Source: Vibrio lentus (GTDB taxonomy: Bacteria; Pseudomonadota; Gammaproteobacteria; Enterobacterales; Vibrionaceae). From it: a stretch of DNA of 64,000 nt. Position 1 is the first letter of the stretch. The number at the start of each line of letters is the position of its first letter. The position numbers were made by a program, and so were the translations under genes. The stretch spans positions 2,852,001 through 2,916,000 of the forward strand of contig NZ_JAUFQE010000002.1 of assembly GCF_030409755.1 (NCBI RefSeq), in the 5' to 3' direction. Below the pieces are notes generated by a model, which searched no databases, was not told where the DNA came from, and was given only the letters and a program-made list of their open reading frames with translations. Positions 42,682-53,160 of this stretch are shown here, one piece after another.

Positions 42682-45105
42682 ATGTCTTCTGGACAATCTT
42701 TTTCACGTTCATTAATGAAGCTACCTTTATCCGTTTTGGTAAAGGGCACATCAATACCTTCGAATCCGGTTGAGGATTTGAACATTGATTTAGGCAAACC
42801 GATTGTATACGCCTTACCATTTCGTTCAAGTGTCGACCTACTTACGCTGCAAAAGCATGCGCTTGAATTGGGCTTACCCGATCCTTTTAGCAAGCTTGAA
42901 ATAAACGGCAAATCACTGCAACGCTTCGTGTTCATCTCTTCACGCAAAACATTGCTGCAAGATGATGACTATGTTCCAAGCTCTTCAATTGAAGTTTTCT
43001 CTGAGCTGCTTTCACTGCATGCTGAAGACTCAGAGCTTGATGTTCAAGTTATCCCAGCAACCGTATTGTGGGGACGTAAACCAGGTAAAGAGAATAACCA
43101 GAAACCTTACCTACAAGCAATGAACGGCTTAGAAAAATCAAAAGCTGTATTGCTGGCTGGTCGTGACTGTCTGGTTCGCTTTAGCCCGGTTGTCTCTCTA
43201 CGCTACATGGCTAACTCACACGGTACCGATAGCACCATCGCGCATAAGCTTGCTCGCGTGGCACGCATTCACTTCTCTCGTCAAAAGCTTGCAGCATCAG
43301 GTCCTAACCTACCAAGCCGCCAAGCTCTGTTCGACCGCCTGCTAAAATCAGAAGCTATCAAAAAGGCGATCGAAGACGAAGCTGAAGCAAAAAATATTTC
43401 CATAGAGAAAGCGAGCAAAGAAGCTCAAGACATCATGGATGAGATCGCAGCTAACTTCTCTTACTCGCTGATTAAACGCGGTGAGAAGATTCTTGGTTGG
43501 TTATGGAATAAGTTGTACCAAGGCCTGCATATTAGCAACGCTTCAACGGTTCGTAAGCTAGCTCAAGACGGCCACGAAATTGTTTACGTGCCTTGTCACC
43601 GCAGCCACATGGATTACTTACTGCTTTCTTATGTGCTTTATCATGAAGGCATGGTGCCTCCGCACATCGCGGCGGGTATTAACCTCAACTTCTTCCCTGC
43701 CGGTCCTATTTTCCGTCACGGCGGTGCGTTCTTTATTCGTCGTAGCTTCAAAGGCAACAAGCTTTACTCAACGATTTTCCGTGAATACCTAGCCGAACTG
43801 TTCGCTAAAGGTTACTCGGTAGAGTACTTCAGTGAAGGTGGTCGTTCTCGTACGGGTCGTCTACTGCAAGCGAAAACGGGCATGCTAGCGATGACCATTC
43901 AAGCCATGCTACGCGGTATGAACCGTCCTGTTACTTTGGTTCCTGTGTACATCGGTTATGAACACGTAATGGAAGTGGCTACTTACGCCAAGGAACTTCG
44001 TGGTAAACGCAAAGAGAAAGAGAATGCGAGCCTTGTGATTCGTACTCTGCGTAAGCTGCGCAACTTTGGTAAAGGTTATGTGAACTTCGGTGAGCCGATC
44101 CAACTTAACCAATACCTGAACGAGCACGCACCGGAGTGGACTAAAGACATCGATCCAATGGGCACCAGCAAACCACAATGGATGAACCCTGTGGTTAACG
44201 ATCTGGCGACTAAGATGATGACGCACATTAACGATGCAGCAGCGACTAATGCCCTGACACTCTGTGCGACCGCGCTACTCGCTTCTCGACAGCGTGCATT
44301 GTCTCGTGATTCTTTGGTTTCTCAAATCAACTGCTACCTGTCTCTGCTTAAGAATGTTCCTTACTCGGATACGTTCACGGTTCCAAAAGACAGCGCAGAA
44401 GACTTAGTAAAACACGCAGAGTCATTGAACAAGTTCTTGATTGAATCAGACACGATGGGCGACATCATTTCACTTGATCGTCACCAATCCATTCTGATGA
44501 CTTATTATCGTAATAACATCATCCACTTGTTTGCACTGCCATCACTGATTGCTCAGATGACAATTCGCCAACGTGGTATCTCAATTGCGACCATTCAGAA
44601 GAATGTTGCTGCGATCTACCCGTTCTTGAAGAAAGAGCTGTTCTTAAGCTATGACGAAGATCAGCTTGAAGACGTGGTTGCGAACATCATCAATGAGCTA
44701 GTCAGCCAAGGTATGATTGTCGTTTCTGATGGTGAAGTAACGATCAACCAATCAAACAGCCAAGCACTGATGTTGTTAGGTCGTACGATTTCAGAGACTT
44801 TACAGCGTTACTCAATTGCGCTGAATCTATTGGCAGAGAACCCTGATCTTGATAAATCTGATCTTGAGCAGAAGAGCCAAGACATCGCGCAACGACTGGG
44901 CCGCTTGCATGGTATCAATGCACCAGAGTTCTTCGACAAAGGTGTATTCGCATCGATGTTTGCGACACTGAAACAGCAGCAATACCTTGATAACGATGGT
45001 AACTGTGATTTAGAAAAGACTCAGCAATTCGCTAAGCTTCTTTACTCGATGCTTTACCCAGAAGTGCGTCTGACTATTCAAGAGAGTATTCACCAAGCAG
45101 AGTAA
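42682..45105 (+). CDS. plsB: glycerol-3-phosphate 1-O-acyltransferase
   Basis: PlsB makes lysophosphatidate, the first membrane-phospholipid step, at the inner membrane. 807 residues, the usual length. Acyltransferase block [13 protein letters not shown] (HX4D), block [21 protein letters not shown] and block [15 protein letters not shown] are all present in the middle third. Lies between dgkA and ubiA, conserved with E. coli. Confidence 0.96.
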   Translation: MSSGQSFSRSLMKLPLSVLVKGTSIPSNPVEDLNIDLGKPIVYALPFRSSVDLLTLQKHALELGLPDPFSKLEINGKSLQRFVFISSRKTLLQDDDYVPSSSIEVFSELLSLHAEDSELDVQVIPATVLWGRKPGKENNQKPYLQAMNGLEKSKAVLLAGRDCLVRFSPVVSLRYMANSHGTDSTIAHKLARVARIHFSRQKLAASGPNLPSRQALFDRLLKSEAIKKAIEDEAEAKNISIEKASKEAQDIMDEIAANFSYSLIKRGEKILGWLWNKLYQGLHISNASTVRKLAQDGHEIVYVPCHRSHMDYLLLSYVLYHEGMVPPHIAAGINLNFFPAGPIFRHGGAFFIRRSFKGNKLYSTIFREYLAELFAKGYSVEYFSEGGRSRTGRLLQAKTGMLAMTIQAMLRGMNRPVTLVPVYIGYEHVMEVATYAKELRGKRKEKENASLVIRTLRKLRNFGKGYVNFGEPIQLNQYLNEHAPEWTKDIDPMGTSKPQWMNPVVNDLATKMMTHINDAAATNALTLCATALLASRQRALSRDSLVSQINCYLSLLKNVPYSDTFTVPKDSAEDLVKHAESLNKFLIESDTMGDIISLDRHQSILMTYYRNNIIHLFALPSLIAQMTIRQRGISIATIQKNVAAIYPFLKKELFLSYDEDQLEDVVANIINELVSQGMIVVSDGEVTINQSNSQALMLLGRTISETLQRYSIALNLLAENPDLDKSDLEQKSQDIAQRLGRLHGINAPEFFDKGVFASMFATLKQQQYLDNDGNCDLEKTQQFAKLLYSMLYPEVRLTIQESIHQAE

Positions 45106-45154
45106 TCTCTTGATATACCGTGAATCTCTGTTCAAGGTTTGATTGACCACGATC

Positions 45155-45185
45155 GAAAAAGGCACCCAATGGGTGCCTTTTTATT
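45155..45185. terminator. bidirectional terminator plsB/ubiA
   Basis: GGCACCC, AAT, GGGTGCC (45161-45177) flanked by A5 and T6. Confidence 0.9.
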
Positions 45186-45209
45186 TGGAACGGATTCAAT
45201 AACCAAAAC

Positions 45210-46064
45210 TTACCAGAAAGTAATGAATAAGCCTGCTGTCACTGCCATTCCAACATAGTTGTTGTTTAGGAAAGCTTGGAAACATAGGTCTCGGTCACGA
45301 TGACGCATCAAATGTTGTTGATACACAAACAAGCTACCTGCCACCAACAATGCCCAATAGAAGGTATCACCCAACTGGTAATGCATACCTAAAGCAATCA
45401 ACATCGCCAGTGTCACTAATTGTAAGAAGCCAACGATAAGCTTATCGAAGCGGCCAAATAAAATAGCGGTCGATTTGATACCAATTTTAAGGTCGTCATC
45501 TCGATCCACCATCGCATATTGCGTGTCGTAGGCTATCGTCCAAAGCGCATTAATCACGAAAATAAACCACACTACATTTGGCAGTTCATTGGTTTGAGCA
45601 GCCCACGCCATTGGAATCGCCCAACTAAAAGCTAATCCAAGAAACAGTTGTGGAAGATGTGTAAAACGCTTCATGAAAGGATAGATAAAGGCTAAGCCAA
45701 CACCGATAACAGAAAGCTTAATCGTCAGCGGATTCATGGTTAACACCAACAAGAATGAAACCACCGCCAATACTAAGAAGAGTAATATCGCTTCTTTACT
45801 GGAAACTAAACCTGAAGGTAATGGGCGCTGCTTGGTACGTTTTACATGACCATCGACCTTGCGATCGGCAAAGTCATTGATCACACAGCCCGCCGAACGC
45901 ATCAACACAACGCCAAGTACGAAAACAACCAAGACATCAAAATCTGGCATGCCTTGTGCGGCAATAATCAGAGACCATAAGGTCGGCCAAAGGAGTAATA
46001 AGGTACCAATTGGGCGATTCATTCGCGTTAACTGCCAATACGCTTTCGCTTTGGTGGCCAGCAT
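45210..46064 (-). CDS. ubiA: 4-hydroxybenzoate octaprenyltransferase
   Basis: UbiA attaches the polyprenyl tail to 4-hydroxybenzoate in ubiquinone synthesis, in the inner membrane. Two Asp-rich motifs are present, [15 protein letters not shown] and [12 protein letters not shown], and about nine membrane helices. 284 residues. The ATG directly abuts the ubiC stop (TAAATG) and uses AAGGAG inside the ubiC end. Confidence 0.96.
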   Translation of the reverse strand: MLATKAKAYWQLTRMNRPIGTLLLLWPTLWSLIIAAQGMPDFDVLVVFVLGVVLMRSAGCVINDFADRKVDGHVKRTKQRPLPSGLVSSKEAILLFLVLAVVSFLLVLTMNPLTIKLSVIGVGLAFIYPFMKRFTHLPQLFLGLAFSWAIPMAWAAQTNELPNVVWFIFVINALWTIAYDTQYAMVDRDDDLKIGIKSTAILFGRFDKLIVGFLQLVTLAMLIALGMHYQLGDTFYWALLVAGSLFVYQQHLMRHRDRDLCFQAFLNNNYVGMAVTAGLFITFW

Positions 46065-46604
46065 TTACACATTCTCCTTAGAGTAAATTGGGGCTGTGGG
46101 TAAAAACAGCTCTGCCACAAGCATTGGCTTGTGGTTCATCCATAATCGAGAGCGGCGAGCGAGCAATCGCTCATCACCTGCAATAACCCATCCGACTTGC
46201 AGCGCATCTCGCTTCACGTTCTCCGCGCTGAAAACCGTCAAACCAAGCGGGACATTACCTTGTTGAGAAAGGTCAGAATGCTGATCGTCTAGCGTGACTC
46301 TGGGAATTAAGGTACGACCTAACACCCACGGGGTATCATCACCTTTTAAAATCACTTTACGCAATAAGCAATCAAACGATGATAAAAGATGTTCCTCGTC
46401 TTGTTGTAGCCTTGAGCGTTCTACAACTTGGTTATGAAGCAACTCAACAGACAGGTGCTGACAGCTCTTGCCCAACTTACGGGAAAGAGAACCTTGCTCC
46501 ATCAGCCACTCTTTGGTGGTTTCATTAGGAAAATCAAATGTTTCTGTACTTTGCCAATCTACATTCATTAACGAATTAAGATACAGCGATATTGGCTGAT
46601 TCAT
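46065..46604 (-). CDS. ubiC: chorismate--pyruvate lyase
   Basis: UbiC splits chorismate to 4-hydroxybenzoate and pyruvate, the committed ubiquinone step feeding UbiA. About 179 residues. The conserved WVLGRTLIPR segment is present; Arg there contacts the carboxylates in the E. coli enzyme. The ATG at 46604 is chosen over a TTG four codons upstream. Operon ubiC-ubiA. Confidence 0.9.
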   Translation of the reverse strand: MNQPISLYLNSLMNVDWQSTETFDFPNETTKEWLMEQGSLSRKLGKSCQHLSVELLHNQVVERSRLQQDEEHLLSSFDCLLRKVILKGDDTPWVLGRTLIPRVTLDDQHSDLSQQGNVPLGLTVFSAENVKRDALQVGWVIAGDERLLARRSRLWMNHKPMLVAELFLPTAPIYSKENV

Positions 46605-46766
46605 ACTAGTATTCAATAGGTGACTTTACACGTACAATAAAGCTTCAACTTTCGAACAAAATTAAAGCGTTCTTCGAATTGTAAACGTATTTAGATTTAG
46701 ACCGCTCATTGTAACAAGACTAATGCGTTTCGAATATCGCGAATAAACTAAAGAAAAGTCACAAAT

Positions 46767-47174
46767 ATGCACAAACGTTATGTAGCCCAAATATTTCTTG
46801 CGATTAGCCTTCTTTTTTCAGCATCAAGTTTTGCAGAGGAAGAGTCTGGGCCTAAACTCGCCTACTTCACACTAGAGCCAGACCTCACTACCAATTTTTA
46901 CACTAAAGGTAAAAATCTCGGCTACATTCAGGTACGCCTCGACATCATGGTAGCAAATAGTGACGACCTAGCGGCCATTGAACATCACCAACCTTTGATT
47001 CGTGATGCGGTGATTGAATTACTTGGCAAACAAAACGAAGAAACCATTAAATCTTTGTCTGGTCGTGAAGATTTAAGAAAAAGCCTAGTTGAGCACCTCA
47101 ACAAGATTCTGCTTCCGGAAACAGGCAAAACGATCATTGCTGACTTACTGTTTACTAAATACCTCTACCAGTAA
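46767..47174 (+). CDS. FliL-like protein with a cleavable signal peptide
   Basis: 135 residues. Signal peptide about 1-23 (cut after SSFA), then a FliL-type domain (LGYIQVRLDIMV, then HHQPLIRDAVIELLGKQNEE). The real FliL is a membrane-anchored flagellar stator-associated protein; this one would be released to the periplasm and lies away from any flagellar gene. Function unproven. Divergent from ubiC. Confidence 0.78.
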   Translation: MHKRYVAQIFLAISLLFSASSFAEEESGPKLAYFTLEPDLTTNFYTKGKNLGYIQVRLDIMVANSDDLAAIEHHQPLIRDAVIELLGKQNEETIKSLSGREDLRKSLVEHLNKILLPETGKTIIADLLFTKYLYQ

Positions 47175-47198
47175 CAGTCATTACTACTAGATTCCCAA

Positions 47199-47230
47199 TA
47201 AAAAAGCGGCCAGTGGCCGCTTTTTTGTTT
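47199..47230. terminator. bidirectional terminator
   Basis: GCGGCC, AGT, GGCCGC (47206-47220) between A6 and T6; serves the FliL-like gene and convergent glpG. Confidence 0.9.
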
Positions 47231-47262
47231 TTATCGTTTCTCTATCAATGAGAGATCATCAT

Positions 47263-48105
47263 TTAACTTATTGCTGAGTTCGGCGCTTTCATTGCATCAA
47301 TAAAACCAATGATCACACCAGCCGCTAAACCAGCTAGATGCGCAGTATTGGCGATGGCCATGAACGGCTGCATATAACCTAAGACTAACCAGACCAACAT
47401 AAAGCCGACGATTTGTCTTGGGATACCGAGGCCAAGCTGAGGTGCTTTTGCACCCACTACCCACAAATAACCGACCAACGCATACACCACGCCAGAAAGA
47501 CCACCAAAGTTAGCTCCCTCAACCCAGTATTGTCCAGCTCCTGAAAGTGCAGAAGACACAGCAAAGATCTGAAGCAGTTTGAGACCGCCTAACTTTTTCT
47601 CTATATCTCCGCCCAGTTGCCACCACCACAAGATATTGAATGCGATGTGCATAACAGAGAAATGTAAAACAGCGTGACTTAACCAGCGCCAAAGCTGCCA
47701 TTGTTGTCCATCAACCGCAGGAAAATGTAAGGCGTTAAAGATTGCCTGACCAAAACCTATCTGCTGCAGAGCAAAAATAACGACACATACCAGCATGATG
47801 CTGAGTGTTACTGGGCCTGCTTTTGCTTTTATCATGCCCATGAAGCTCGGGGTGTGATAATGAAAATTGCTCTTTCTGGTTTCTGCCATATCCCAAGACG
47901 CGGCTTGGTAGCGTTTATGGTTTGGCTCAGACAAGAAACGATTGAGCTCTGATTCCGTCTCGACCTGATACTGACCATCCGTCAACCAAAGAGCAAAACG
48001 CCCCTCACCTTCAGGAGACATTTGAATAGGGATCTGGCGAGAAGCCATGTAATCAATAAATGCTTGAGCAAGACGCGGGTTGTCTAACACCATCAGTCTA
48101 ATCAT
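47263..48105 (-). CDS. glpG: rhomboid intramembrane serine protease
   Basis: GlpG cleaves membrane proteins within the bilayer. Cytoplasmic N-domain (about 1-90), then six helices; catalytic Ser in GLSGVVYALVGY and His in AHLAGLAAG, with the HxxxN-type HIAFNILWWWQLGG segment between. 280 residues from the ATG 48105, which has AGGAAG upstream; the frame extends to a GTG two codons earlier. Paired with glpE as in E. coli. Confidence 0.94.
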   Translation of the reverse strand: MIRLMVLDNPRLAQAFIDYMASRQIPIQMSPEGEGRFALWLTDGQYQVETESELNRFLSEPNHKRYQAASWDMAETRKSNFHYHTPSFMGMIKAKAGPVTLSIMLVCVVIFALQQIGFGQAIFNALHFPAVDGQQWQLWRWLSHAVLHFSVMHIAFNILWWWQLGGDIEKKLGGLKLLQIFAVSSALSGAGQYWVEGANFGGLSGVVYALVGYLWVVGAKAPQLGLGIPRQIVGFMLVWLVLGYMQPFMAIANTAHLAGLAAGVIIGFIDAMKAPNSAIS

Positions 48106-48146
48106 TATCACTTCCTATTCATTCTACTGAGAAACGTTTAACGCAA

Positions 48147-48467
48147 CTAACCAGCGTTCACTGGAAGTTCTGCGCGATGCCAGGCTTCAAACCCACCATC
48201 AACACTATATACCTCTTCGAAGCCTTGGTTCACTAAATATTGTGCAGCGCCTTGGCTACTGATGCCGTGATAGCACATCACCAAAATAGGCTGTTCAAAC
48301 TCAACTTCATCCATGAACGACACCATCGTATCGTTCGTTAGGTGATAAGCGGTTTTAGAGTGAGCGACCGCAAAAGACTGCGGATCGCGGATATCGACAA
48401 GTCGAGCTTCACCTTGCTCTATAAGGGCTTGAGCACCTTTAACATCGATATGTTTAAACTGGTCCAT
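48147..48467 (-). CDS. glpE: thiosulfate sulfurtransferase (single-domain rhodanese)
   Basis: GlpE moves sulfane sulfur from thiosulfate to cyanide or other thiol acceptors. 106 residues, one rhodanese domain with active-site loop CYHGISS, of the CX4(S) short type. It begins directly left of a DnaA-box-rich gap and is followed by glpG 41 bases on. Confidence 0.94.
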   Translation of the reverse strand: MDQFKHIDVKGAQALIEQGEARLVDIRDPQSFAVAHSKTAYHLTNDTMVSFMDEVEFEQPILVMCYHGISSQGAAQYLVNQGFEEVYSVDGGFEAWHRAELPVNAG

Positions 48468-48546
48468 AACTTTCTCTTTTATGCTGATTTACTTTGCTGC
48501 CATTGTAACCTATCCCAAGGCTAACAATCACATCCACTTAATAAGG

Positions 48547-48763
48547 TTATCCACCAGCGATCACTTTTACACCGATTGTGGATAAACCTGTGAATTGCGT
48601 GAATAAAGTGGTTTTTGAAAAATGGATCCACAACATATAGTAATGATCCTGATCTAGCTGTGGGTTACTTAAAACATATCCCCACACCAAAAACCCTTCC
48701 AAAGCCTTACTACACCCTGCTTTTAGACAGCTGACGAATAAACTTCTCACAGAGTTATCCACA
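48547..48763. promoter_or_regulatory. DnaA-box and GATC cluster between rpoH and glpE
   Basis: Two perfect DnaA boxes TTATCCACA (48577-48585 on the minus strand, 48755-48763 on the plus strand) and one 8/9 match (48547-48555, plus). There are also weaker 7/9 matches at 48624, 48659 and 48676. GATC occurs eight times between 48559 and 48836, where about one is expected. There is no coding sequence here. Confidence 0.65.
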
Positions 48764-48813
48764 AAATCACAATGCAAATATCGATCGCAAAAGTTGAGAA
48801 TTCGATCCAAAAC

Positions 48814-48847
48814 AAAAAGGCCGAGATCTCTCGATCTCGGCCTTTTC
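48814..48847 (-). terminator. rpoH terminator
   Basis: A long perfect stem: AAAAGGCCGAGATC (48815-48828), TCTC, then the complementary arm to 48846. Bidirectional in form. Confidence 0.92.
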
Positions 48848-48883
48848 AAATTCTAACTTTTTATGCTGCTGTTAGTTTAGTGC

Positions 48884-49741
48884 TTAGAAGTCGCCAACGG
48901 CTTGTTTCAACTTCTTCATGGCATTCTTCTCTAACTGACGTACACGCTCAGCAGAGATGCTGTAGGTATCCGCTAAGTCTTGCAGGGTCGACTTGTTATC
49001 ATCCAACCAACGTGAGCGCACAATGTGCTGGCTACGTTCGTCTAAGCTCTTCAAGGCGAGCCCTAAACGATTATTGGTATGAGATTCCCAGTTAGCCGCT
49101 TCAACCGTTTCTGCAACGTCTGACGCTTTATCTTCTAGGTAATAAACCGGAGCCGTGTAAGCAGAACCGCCTTCGTCGTCATCCATCGGAGCTTCAAAGG
49201 TTGCATCTTGTGCCGCTAAGCGAGATTCCATTTCACGAACTTCTGAAGGCTCAACGCCCAGTTCACGCGCAACAGTCTCAACTTCACCGTTATTGAACCA
49301 GCCTAAACGCTTCTTAGATTTACGCAGGTTAAAGAACAGTTTGCGCTGCGCTTTGGTTGTCGCAATCTTAACGATACGCCAGTTACGCAGTACATATTCG
49401 TGAATCTCAGCTTTGATCCAGTGAACAGCAAAAGAAACCAGTCGAACACCCACCTCAGGGTTGAAGCGCTTCACCGCCTTCATTAGGCCGATGTTACCTT
49501 CTTGGACGAGATCAGCCATTGGCAGCCCGTAGCCAGAGTAGCCTCTTGCAACGTGCACCACGAATCTTAGGTGTGAAAGGATCAAACCTTTCGCAGCATC
49601 GATCTCACCTTTGTAATGTAATCGCTCTGCAAGTCCACGTTCCTCTTCAGGCGTCAGCATTGGGTAGCTGTTCGCTGAACGGATATAGCTATCTAAGCTA
49701 TCTTGTGTGACTAAAGCCATTTGATACGATTGGTTTGCCAT
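48884..49741 (-). CDS. rpoH: RNA polymerase heat-shock sigma factor sigma-32
   Basis: RpoH directs transcription of chaperone and protease genes. 285 residues. Regions 2 ([36 protein letters not shown]) and 4 ([21 protein letters not shown]) are clear. The RpoH box [13 protein letters not shown], the chaperone-control segment peculiar to this sigma, is present. The start is the ATG at 49741 ([11 protein letters not shown]) with GAGG six bases upstream. Order ftsY-ftsE-ftsX-rpoH as in E. coli. Confidence 0.97.
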   Translation of the reverse strand: MANQSYQMALVTQDSLDSYIRSANSYPMLTPEEERGLAERLHYKGEIDAAKGLILSHLRFVVHVARGYSGYGLPMADLVQEGNIGLMKAVKRFNPEVGVRLVSFAVHWIKAEIHEYVLRNWRIVKIATTKAQRKLFFNLRKSKKRLGWFNNGEVETVARELGVEPSEVREMESRLAAQDATFEAPMDDDEGGSAYTAPVYYLEDKASDVAETVEAANWESHTNNRLGLALKSLDERSQHIVRSRWLDDNKSTLQDLADTYSISAERVRQLEKNAMKKLKQAVGDF

Positions 49742-49918
49742 TCGGTTCCTCATCAATCTCTGATCTGGAGTAATATATCTATTAAAACCCGACAATCTTG
49801 AACCTAAAATGAACAGGATTCAAGAAGGGGGAAGTAATTATGCATAATCAATTCGTCTATACAAGGTAAAAACTGATTAAAAAGTGCCTATTTATCGTCT
49901 AAATATGACTCTATTCAA

Positions 49919-50887
49919 CTAAACAGGTTCAATTTCTTTTAGGTGGCGCTGTGCGGAAAGCTTCGCAGCCACGCTACCTAATAGGGTTCCAACGATCAAA
50001 AGTAGTAACGATTCGTCCCAACTTAAGCCAATCAGTCTGAAGTGACTATCGTAAAGCTGAGCTAAATCATCAACCGCGCTATTCAGTAAAACAGTTATCA
50101 GCGCCGTCATTACCCAAGCACAGATCGCACCTAACACACCAAACCACATTCCAGAATAAAGGTATGGGCGTAAAATGAAGCTATCGGTAGCACCAATCAG
50201 CTTCATGGTTTGAATCTCTTCTTTATGCGCCAACACATTAAATCGTAATGTATTGCCAATAATCAAAAACACCGCGCCCAGCATAAGCACGGTTAATGTA
50301 ATCACGATGACGGCCGCCAGTGCTTTAATCGCATCCAGCCTTGCAAGCCAATCTTCATCTAAACGAACATCGGTCACAAGCTCTTGCTTCTTAACCTTGC
50401 TCGCCAATTCTTTGATTTGCGTGTCGTTGTGTACACTTGGCGTAATCACCAACACACCAGGCAACGAGTAATCATCTAAAATCGTCAGTGCGTCATCAAA
50501 GCCAGAATACTTGCTCAGATCAGCAAGGCCTTGTTGTGGTGAAATGTATTCAACCAACTCAACTTGATCCCAACCTTCTATCTCATCTTTAAGCACTATC
50601 ACTCTAGGCTCAGGAATTCCATCCTCAACGTAAGCACTGATTTGTGACGGACTAGTGACGTCTTTAGCCACTTCTCCAACGTTTTTACCTAATAAATATA
50701 AGCAGGCAGGCATAGCCAAGGCCATAGAAATAACAGCCAGCGTCAACAGGTTGCCGATTGGGCGTTGCCACATTTGCGAAAAAGATGATTTGGCTTGTTT
50801 CCAATGAACAACAAAAAAGCCGTCACTAGCAGCACGGCTAGTGGCTCGATTAGATTGAGGTTTTTTAATGCGCTTATTCGCGGCCAT
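49919..50887 (-). CDS. ftsX: cell division protein FtsX
   Basis: FtsX, the membrane half of the FtsEX ABC complex, activates septal peptidoglycan hydrolases through EnvC. About 322 residues. TM1 about 50-70 (LLTLAVISMALAMPACLYLL), a periplasmic domain, then three helices near the C-terminus. The ATG at 50887 (MAANKRIKK) overlaps the end of ftsE by 14 bases. Confidence 0.95.
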   Translation of the reverse strand: MAANKRIKKPQSNRATSRAASDGFFVVHWKQAKSSFSQMWQRPIGNLLTLAVISMALAMPACLYLLGKNVGEVAKDVTSPSQISAYVEDGIPEPRVIVLKDEIEGWDQVELVEYISPQQGLADLSKYSGFDDALTILDDYSLPGVLVITPSVHNDTQIKELASKVKKQELVTDVRLDEDWLARLDAIKALAAVIVITLTVLMLGAVFLIIGNTLRFNVLAHKEEIQTMKLIGATDSFILRPYLYSGMWFGVLGAICAWVMTALITVLLNSAVDDLAQLYDSHFRLIGLSWDESLLLLIVGTLLGSVAAKLSAQRHLKEIEPV

Positions 50888-51551
50888 AGTCTTCAACCTC
50901 ACTCAAAAAGCCTTGGTTTAATTCAAGATGACGGTATTGAGGGCGAGTGTTCACTAACCCTATATCATGCGTCGCTAGGATGATCGTGACACCCGCGCGA
51001 TTGAACTCTTCAAATAAACGAAGGACACGGTTCGACAATTCAGGGTCTAGGTTACCGGTGGGCTCATCCGCTAAAAGCAGAGTTGGACGATTAACCACAG
51101 CGCGAGCAATACCGACTCTTTGCTGCTCACCACCAGAAAGCTGGCTTGGCAAACAACGAGCTTTGTCTAGTAAGCCGGTTTTATCCAACGCAGCACTGAC
51201 TCGGCGCTTTATTTCATTTTCAGAAATAGATTCAATACGCATAGGCAGTGCAACGTTATCAAAGATAGAACGATCCATCAGCAGGCGATGGTCTTGAAAG
51301 ACAATCCCAATATTACGGCGTAAAAAGGGAATGTCTTTGGCTGGTATACGAGTGATATCGTGATCGTTAAACCAAACACGGCCATCCGTTGGGCGCTCAA
51401 TGGCGCAAATCAACTTCAGCAAGGTACTTTTACCAGCACCGGAATGCCCGCCTAAAAATGCCATCTCTCCACGTTTGAGGTGAAAGTCCACTTTTTGGAG
51501 TGCCTGGCGTCCGCCTCGGTAGGCTTTACTCACTTGCTGAAATTTGATCAC
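50874..51551 (-). CDS. ftsE: cell division ATP-binding protein FtsE
   Basis: FtsE is the ABC ATPase of FtsEX. 225 residues with Walker [12 protein letters not shown]-loop FQDHRLL, signature LSGGEQQR, Walker [13 protein letters not shown] and the switch His in ATHD. It uses a GTG start at 51551 with AGAGGA seven bases upstream. Confidence 0.97.
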   Translation of the reverse strand: MIKFQQVSKAYRGGRQALQKVDFHLKRGEMAFLGGHSGAGKSTLLKLICAIERPTDGRVWFNDHDITRIPAKDIPFLRRNIGIVFQDHRLLMDRSIFDNVALPMRIESISENEIKRRVSAALDKTGLLDKARCLPSQLSGGEQQRVGIARAVVNRPTLLLADEPTGNLDPELSNRVLRLFEEFNRAGVTIILATHDIGLVNTRPQYRHLELNQGFLSEVEDYGRE

Positions 51552-51628
51552 CGAAAATTCCTCTTACGATCACTCATATCAAACTTAAAACGGTAGCAGG
51601 TTAAGAATAAACCACTTTGCTACACGAG

Positions 51629-52930
51629 TTACTCTTCACGACTAAATAGTGCTTCAATAAAGTCTTTCGACTCAAATGGACGTAAGTCATCAATGCCTTC
51701 GCCCACACCAATGTAACGAATTGGAATCTGGAACTGATCAGCAATTGAGAAAATCACACCACCTTTCGCCGTACCATCTAGTTTAGTTAGCGTAATACCC
51801 GTTACCGGCGCTACTTCACTGAATAGTTTCGCTTGGCTGATCGCATTCTGACCAGTGCCAGCATCTAGCGTAAGCATGATTTCGTGCGGTGCTGAGTCAT
51901 CAATTTTCTTCATTACACGAACAATCTTGCGGAGCTCTTCCATCAAGTTGCTCTTGTTCTGCAAACGGCCCGCAGTATCAGCAATCACGACATCAACACC
52001 ACGCGCTTTAGCGGCTTCGATAGCATCGTAGATAACAGAAGCACTATCTGCGCCAGTATGTTGAGCAATCACAGGAACGTCATTACGTTGTCCCCAAACT
52101 TGAAGTTGCTCTACAGCTGCTGCACGGAAGGTATCACCTGCCGCCAGCATCACTTTTTTGCCTTCGCCTTGGAATTGTTTCGCCAGCTTACCGATAGTGG
52201 TCGTCTTACCCACACCGTTCACACCCACCATTAAAATAACGTAAGGCGTTTTCGTTGTATCAACCACAAGAGGCTGTTCAACTTGGCTTAGGATTTCTGC
52301 CATCTCTTCTTTGAGCAGACCATATAGAGCTTCACCATCTTTTAGGTCATTACGAGATGCTTTTTCTGTCAGGTTTTCAATGATCTTAACGGTAGTATTC
52401 ATACCCACGTCAGCGATCAGAAGTTGCTCTTCTAGTTCTTCAAACAGATCTTCATCGATTTGTTTGCCTTTGAACAAGCCAAAGAAGCCAGCACCGATAT
52501 TCGCTTTTGTGCGGCTTAGGCTGCGCTTAAGACGCGCAAAAAAGCTTTCTGTTGGCTTTTCTTGAACTTCTTCAATCTTAGTTTGAGGAACAACAACGTC
52601 TTCCTGTTCTGCTTCTGCTTCTGCTTCTGCTTCTGCTTCTGCTTCTGCTTCTGCTTCTGCTTCTGCTTCTGCTTCTGCTTCTGCTTCTGCTAGGACAGGT
52701 TGTTGCTCTTCTTGAGTTTCTTCAAGTGCTTGATCTGATTCAGCAAGCTCAGATTCAACTGACTGAGTTTCAGTTGGCTTAGCTACTTCAGCTTCAGTCT
52801 CGACTTGTGATTCAACTTCAGTTTGCTCTTCAACGTTTTCTACGTTCGCTTCATTCTGAGTTTTTGGGCTTTGTTCTTCTTCACCAAAACCAAGCCACGA
52901 TAATAATCCGCGCTTCTTTTTTTCCGTCAT
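51629..52930 (-). CDS. ftsY: signal recognition particle receptor FtsY
   Basis: FtsY docks SRP-ribosome complexes at the membrane through paired GTPases. 433 residues. The acidic A-domain (about 1-140) carries an uninterrupted Ala-Glu dipeptide run encoded by a perfect hexanucleotide repeat. The NG domain has G1 GVNGVGKTTTIGKLA, then DTFRAAAVEQL, DTAGRLQ and TKLDGTAKGG. First gene of ftsYEX-rpoH, divergent from rsmD. Confidence 0.97.
   Translation of the reverse strand: MTEKKKRGLLSWLGFGEEEQSPKTQNEANVENVEEQTEVESQVETEAEVAKPTETQSVESELAESDQALEETQEEQQPVLAEAEAEAEAEAEAEAEAEAEAEAEAEAEQEDVVVPQTKIEEVQEKPTESFFARLKRSLSRTKANIGAGFFGLFKGKQIDEDLFEELEEQLLIADVGMNTTVKIIENLTEKASRNDLKDGEALYGLLKEEMAEILSQVEQPLVVDTTKTPYVILMVGVNGVGKTTTIGKLAKQFQGEGKKVMLAAGDTFRAAAVEQLQVWGQRNDVPVIAQHTGADSASVIYDAIEAAKARGVDVVIADTAGRLQNKSNLMEELRKIVRVMKKIDDSAPHEIMLTLDAGTGQNAISQAKLFSEVAPVTGITLTKLDGTAKGGVIFSIADQFQIPIRYIGVGEGIDDLRPFESKDFIEALFSREE
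52607..52690. repeat. 14-copy hexanucleotide repeat inside ftsY
   Basis: Fourteen perfect tandem copies of TTCTGC on the plus strand, encoding alternating Ala-Glu on the minus strand. Because the unit is six bases, changes in copy number stay in frame. Confidence 0.97.
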
Positions 52931-53160
52931 CAGAGGAGTTTCCTAGATCTACTAATTAACTGCATTGACTTAATGCACGTCGACTCTTTGCTATTGTTAT
53001 ACAATACAAGCTTGTACAAACGAATAGTAAAGAAAAATGACAAAGCAGTGATAAGTTTGCTTTTAGCTTGATACACTTTGTCATTGCAAATTTATTTAAT
53101 ACCCGAACCCAACTAAATTGGGCTCGGTATAGTATCACTTTATTAGCGGTCAAAAAATCT

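Noticed and set aside
48468-48846. Possible crtS (chromosome 2 replication trigger)
   Set aside because: From memory, crtS in Vibrio cholerae lies at another locus near lrp, and I cannot match its sequence here; only the DnaA-box/GATC description is kept.
48547-48849. 100-codon open frame on the minus strand between rpoH and glpE
   Set aside because: It spans the DnaA-box cluster and begins inside the rpoH terminator stem, with no ribosome site and no protein-like composition. Treated as non-coding.
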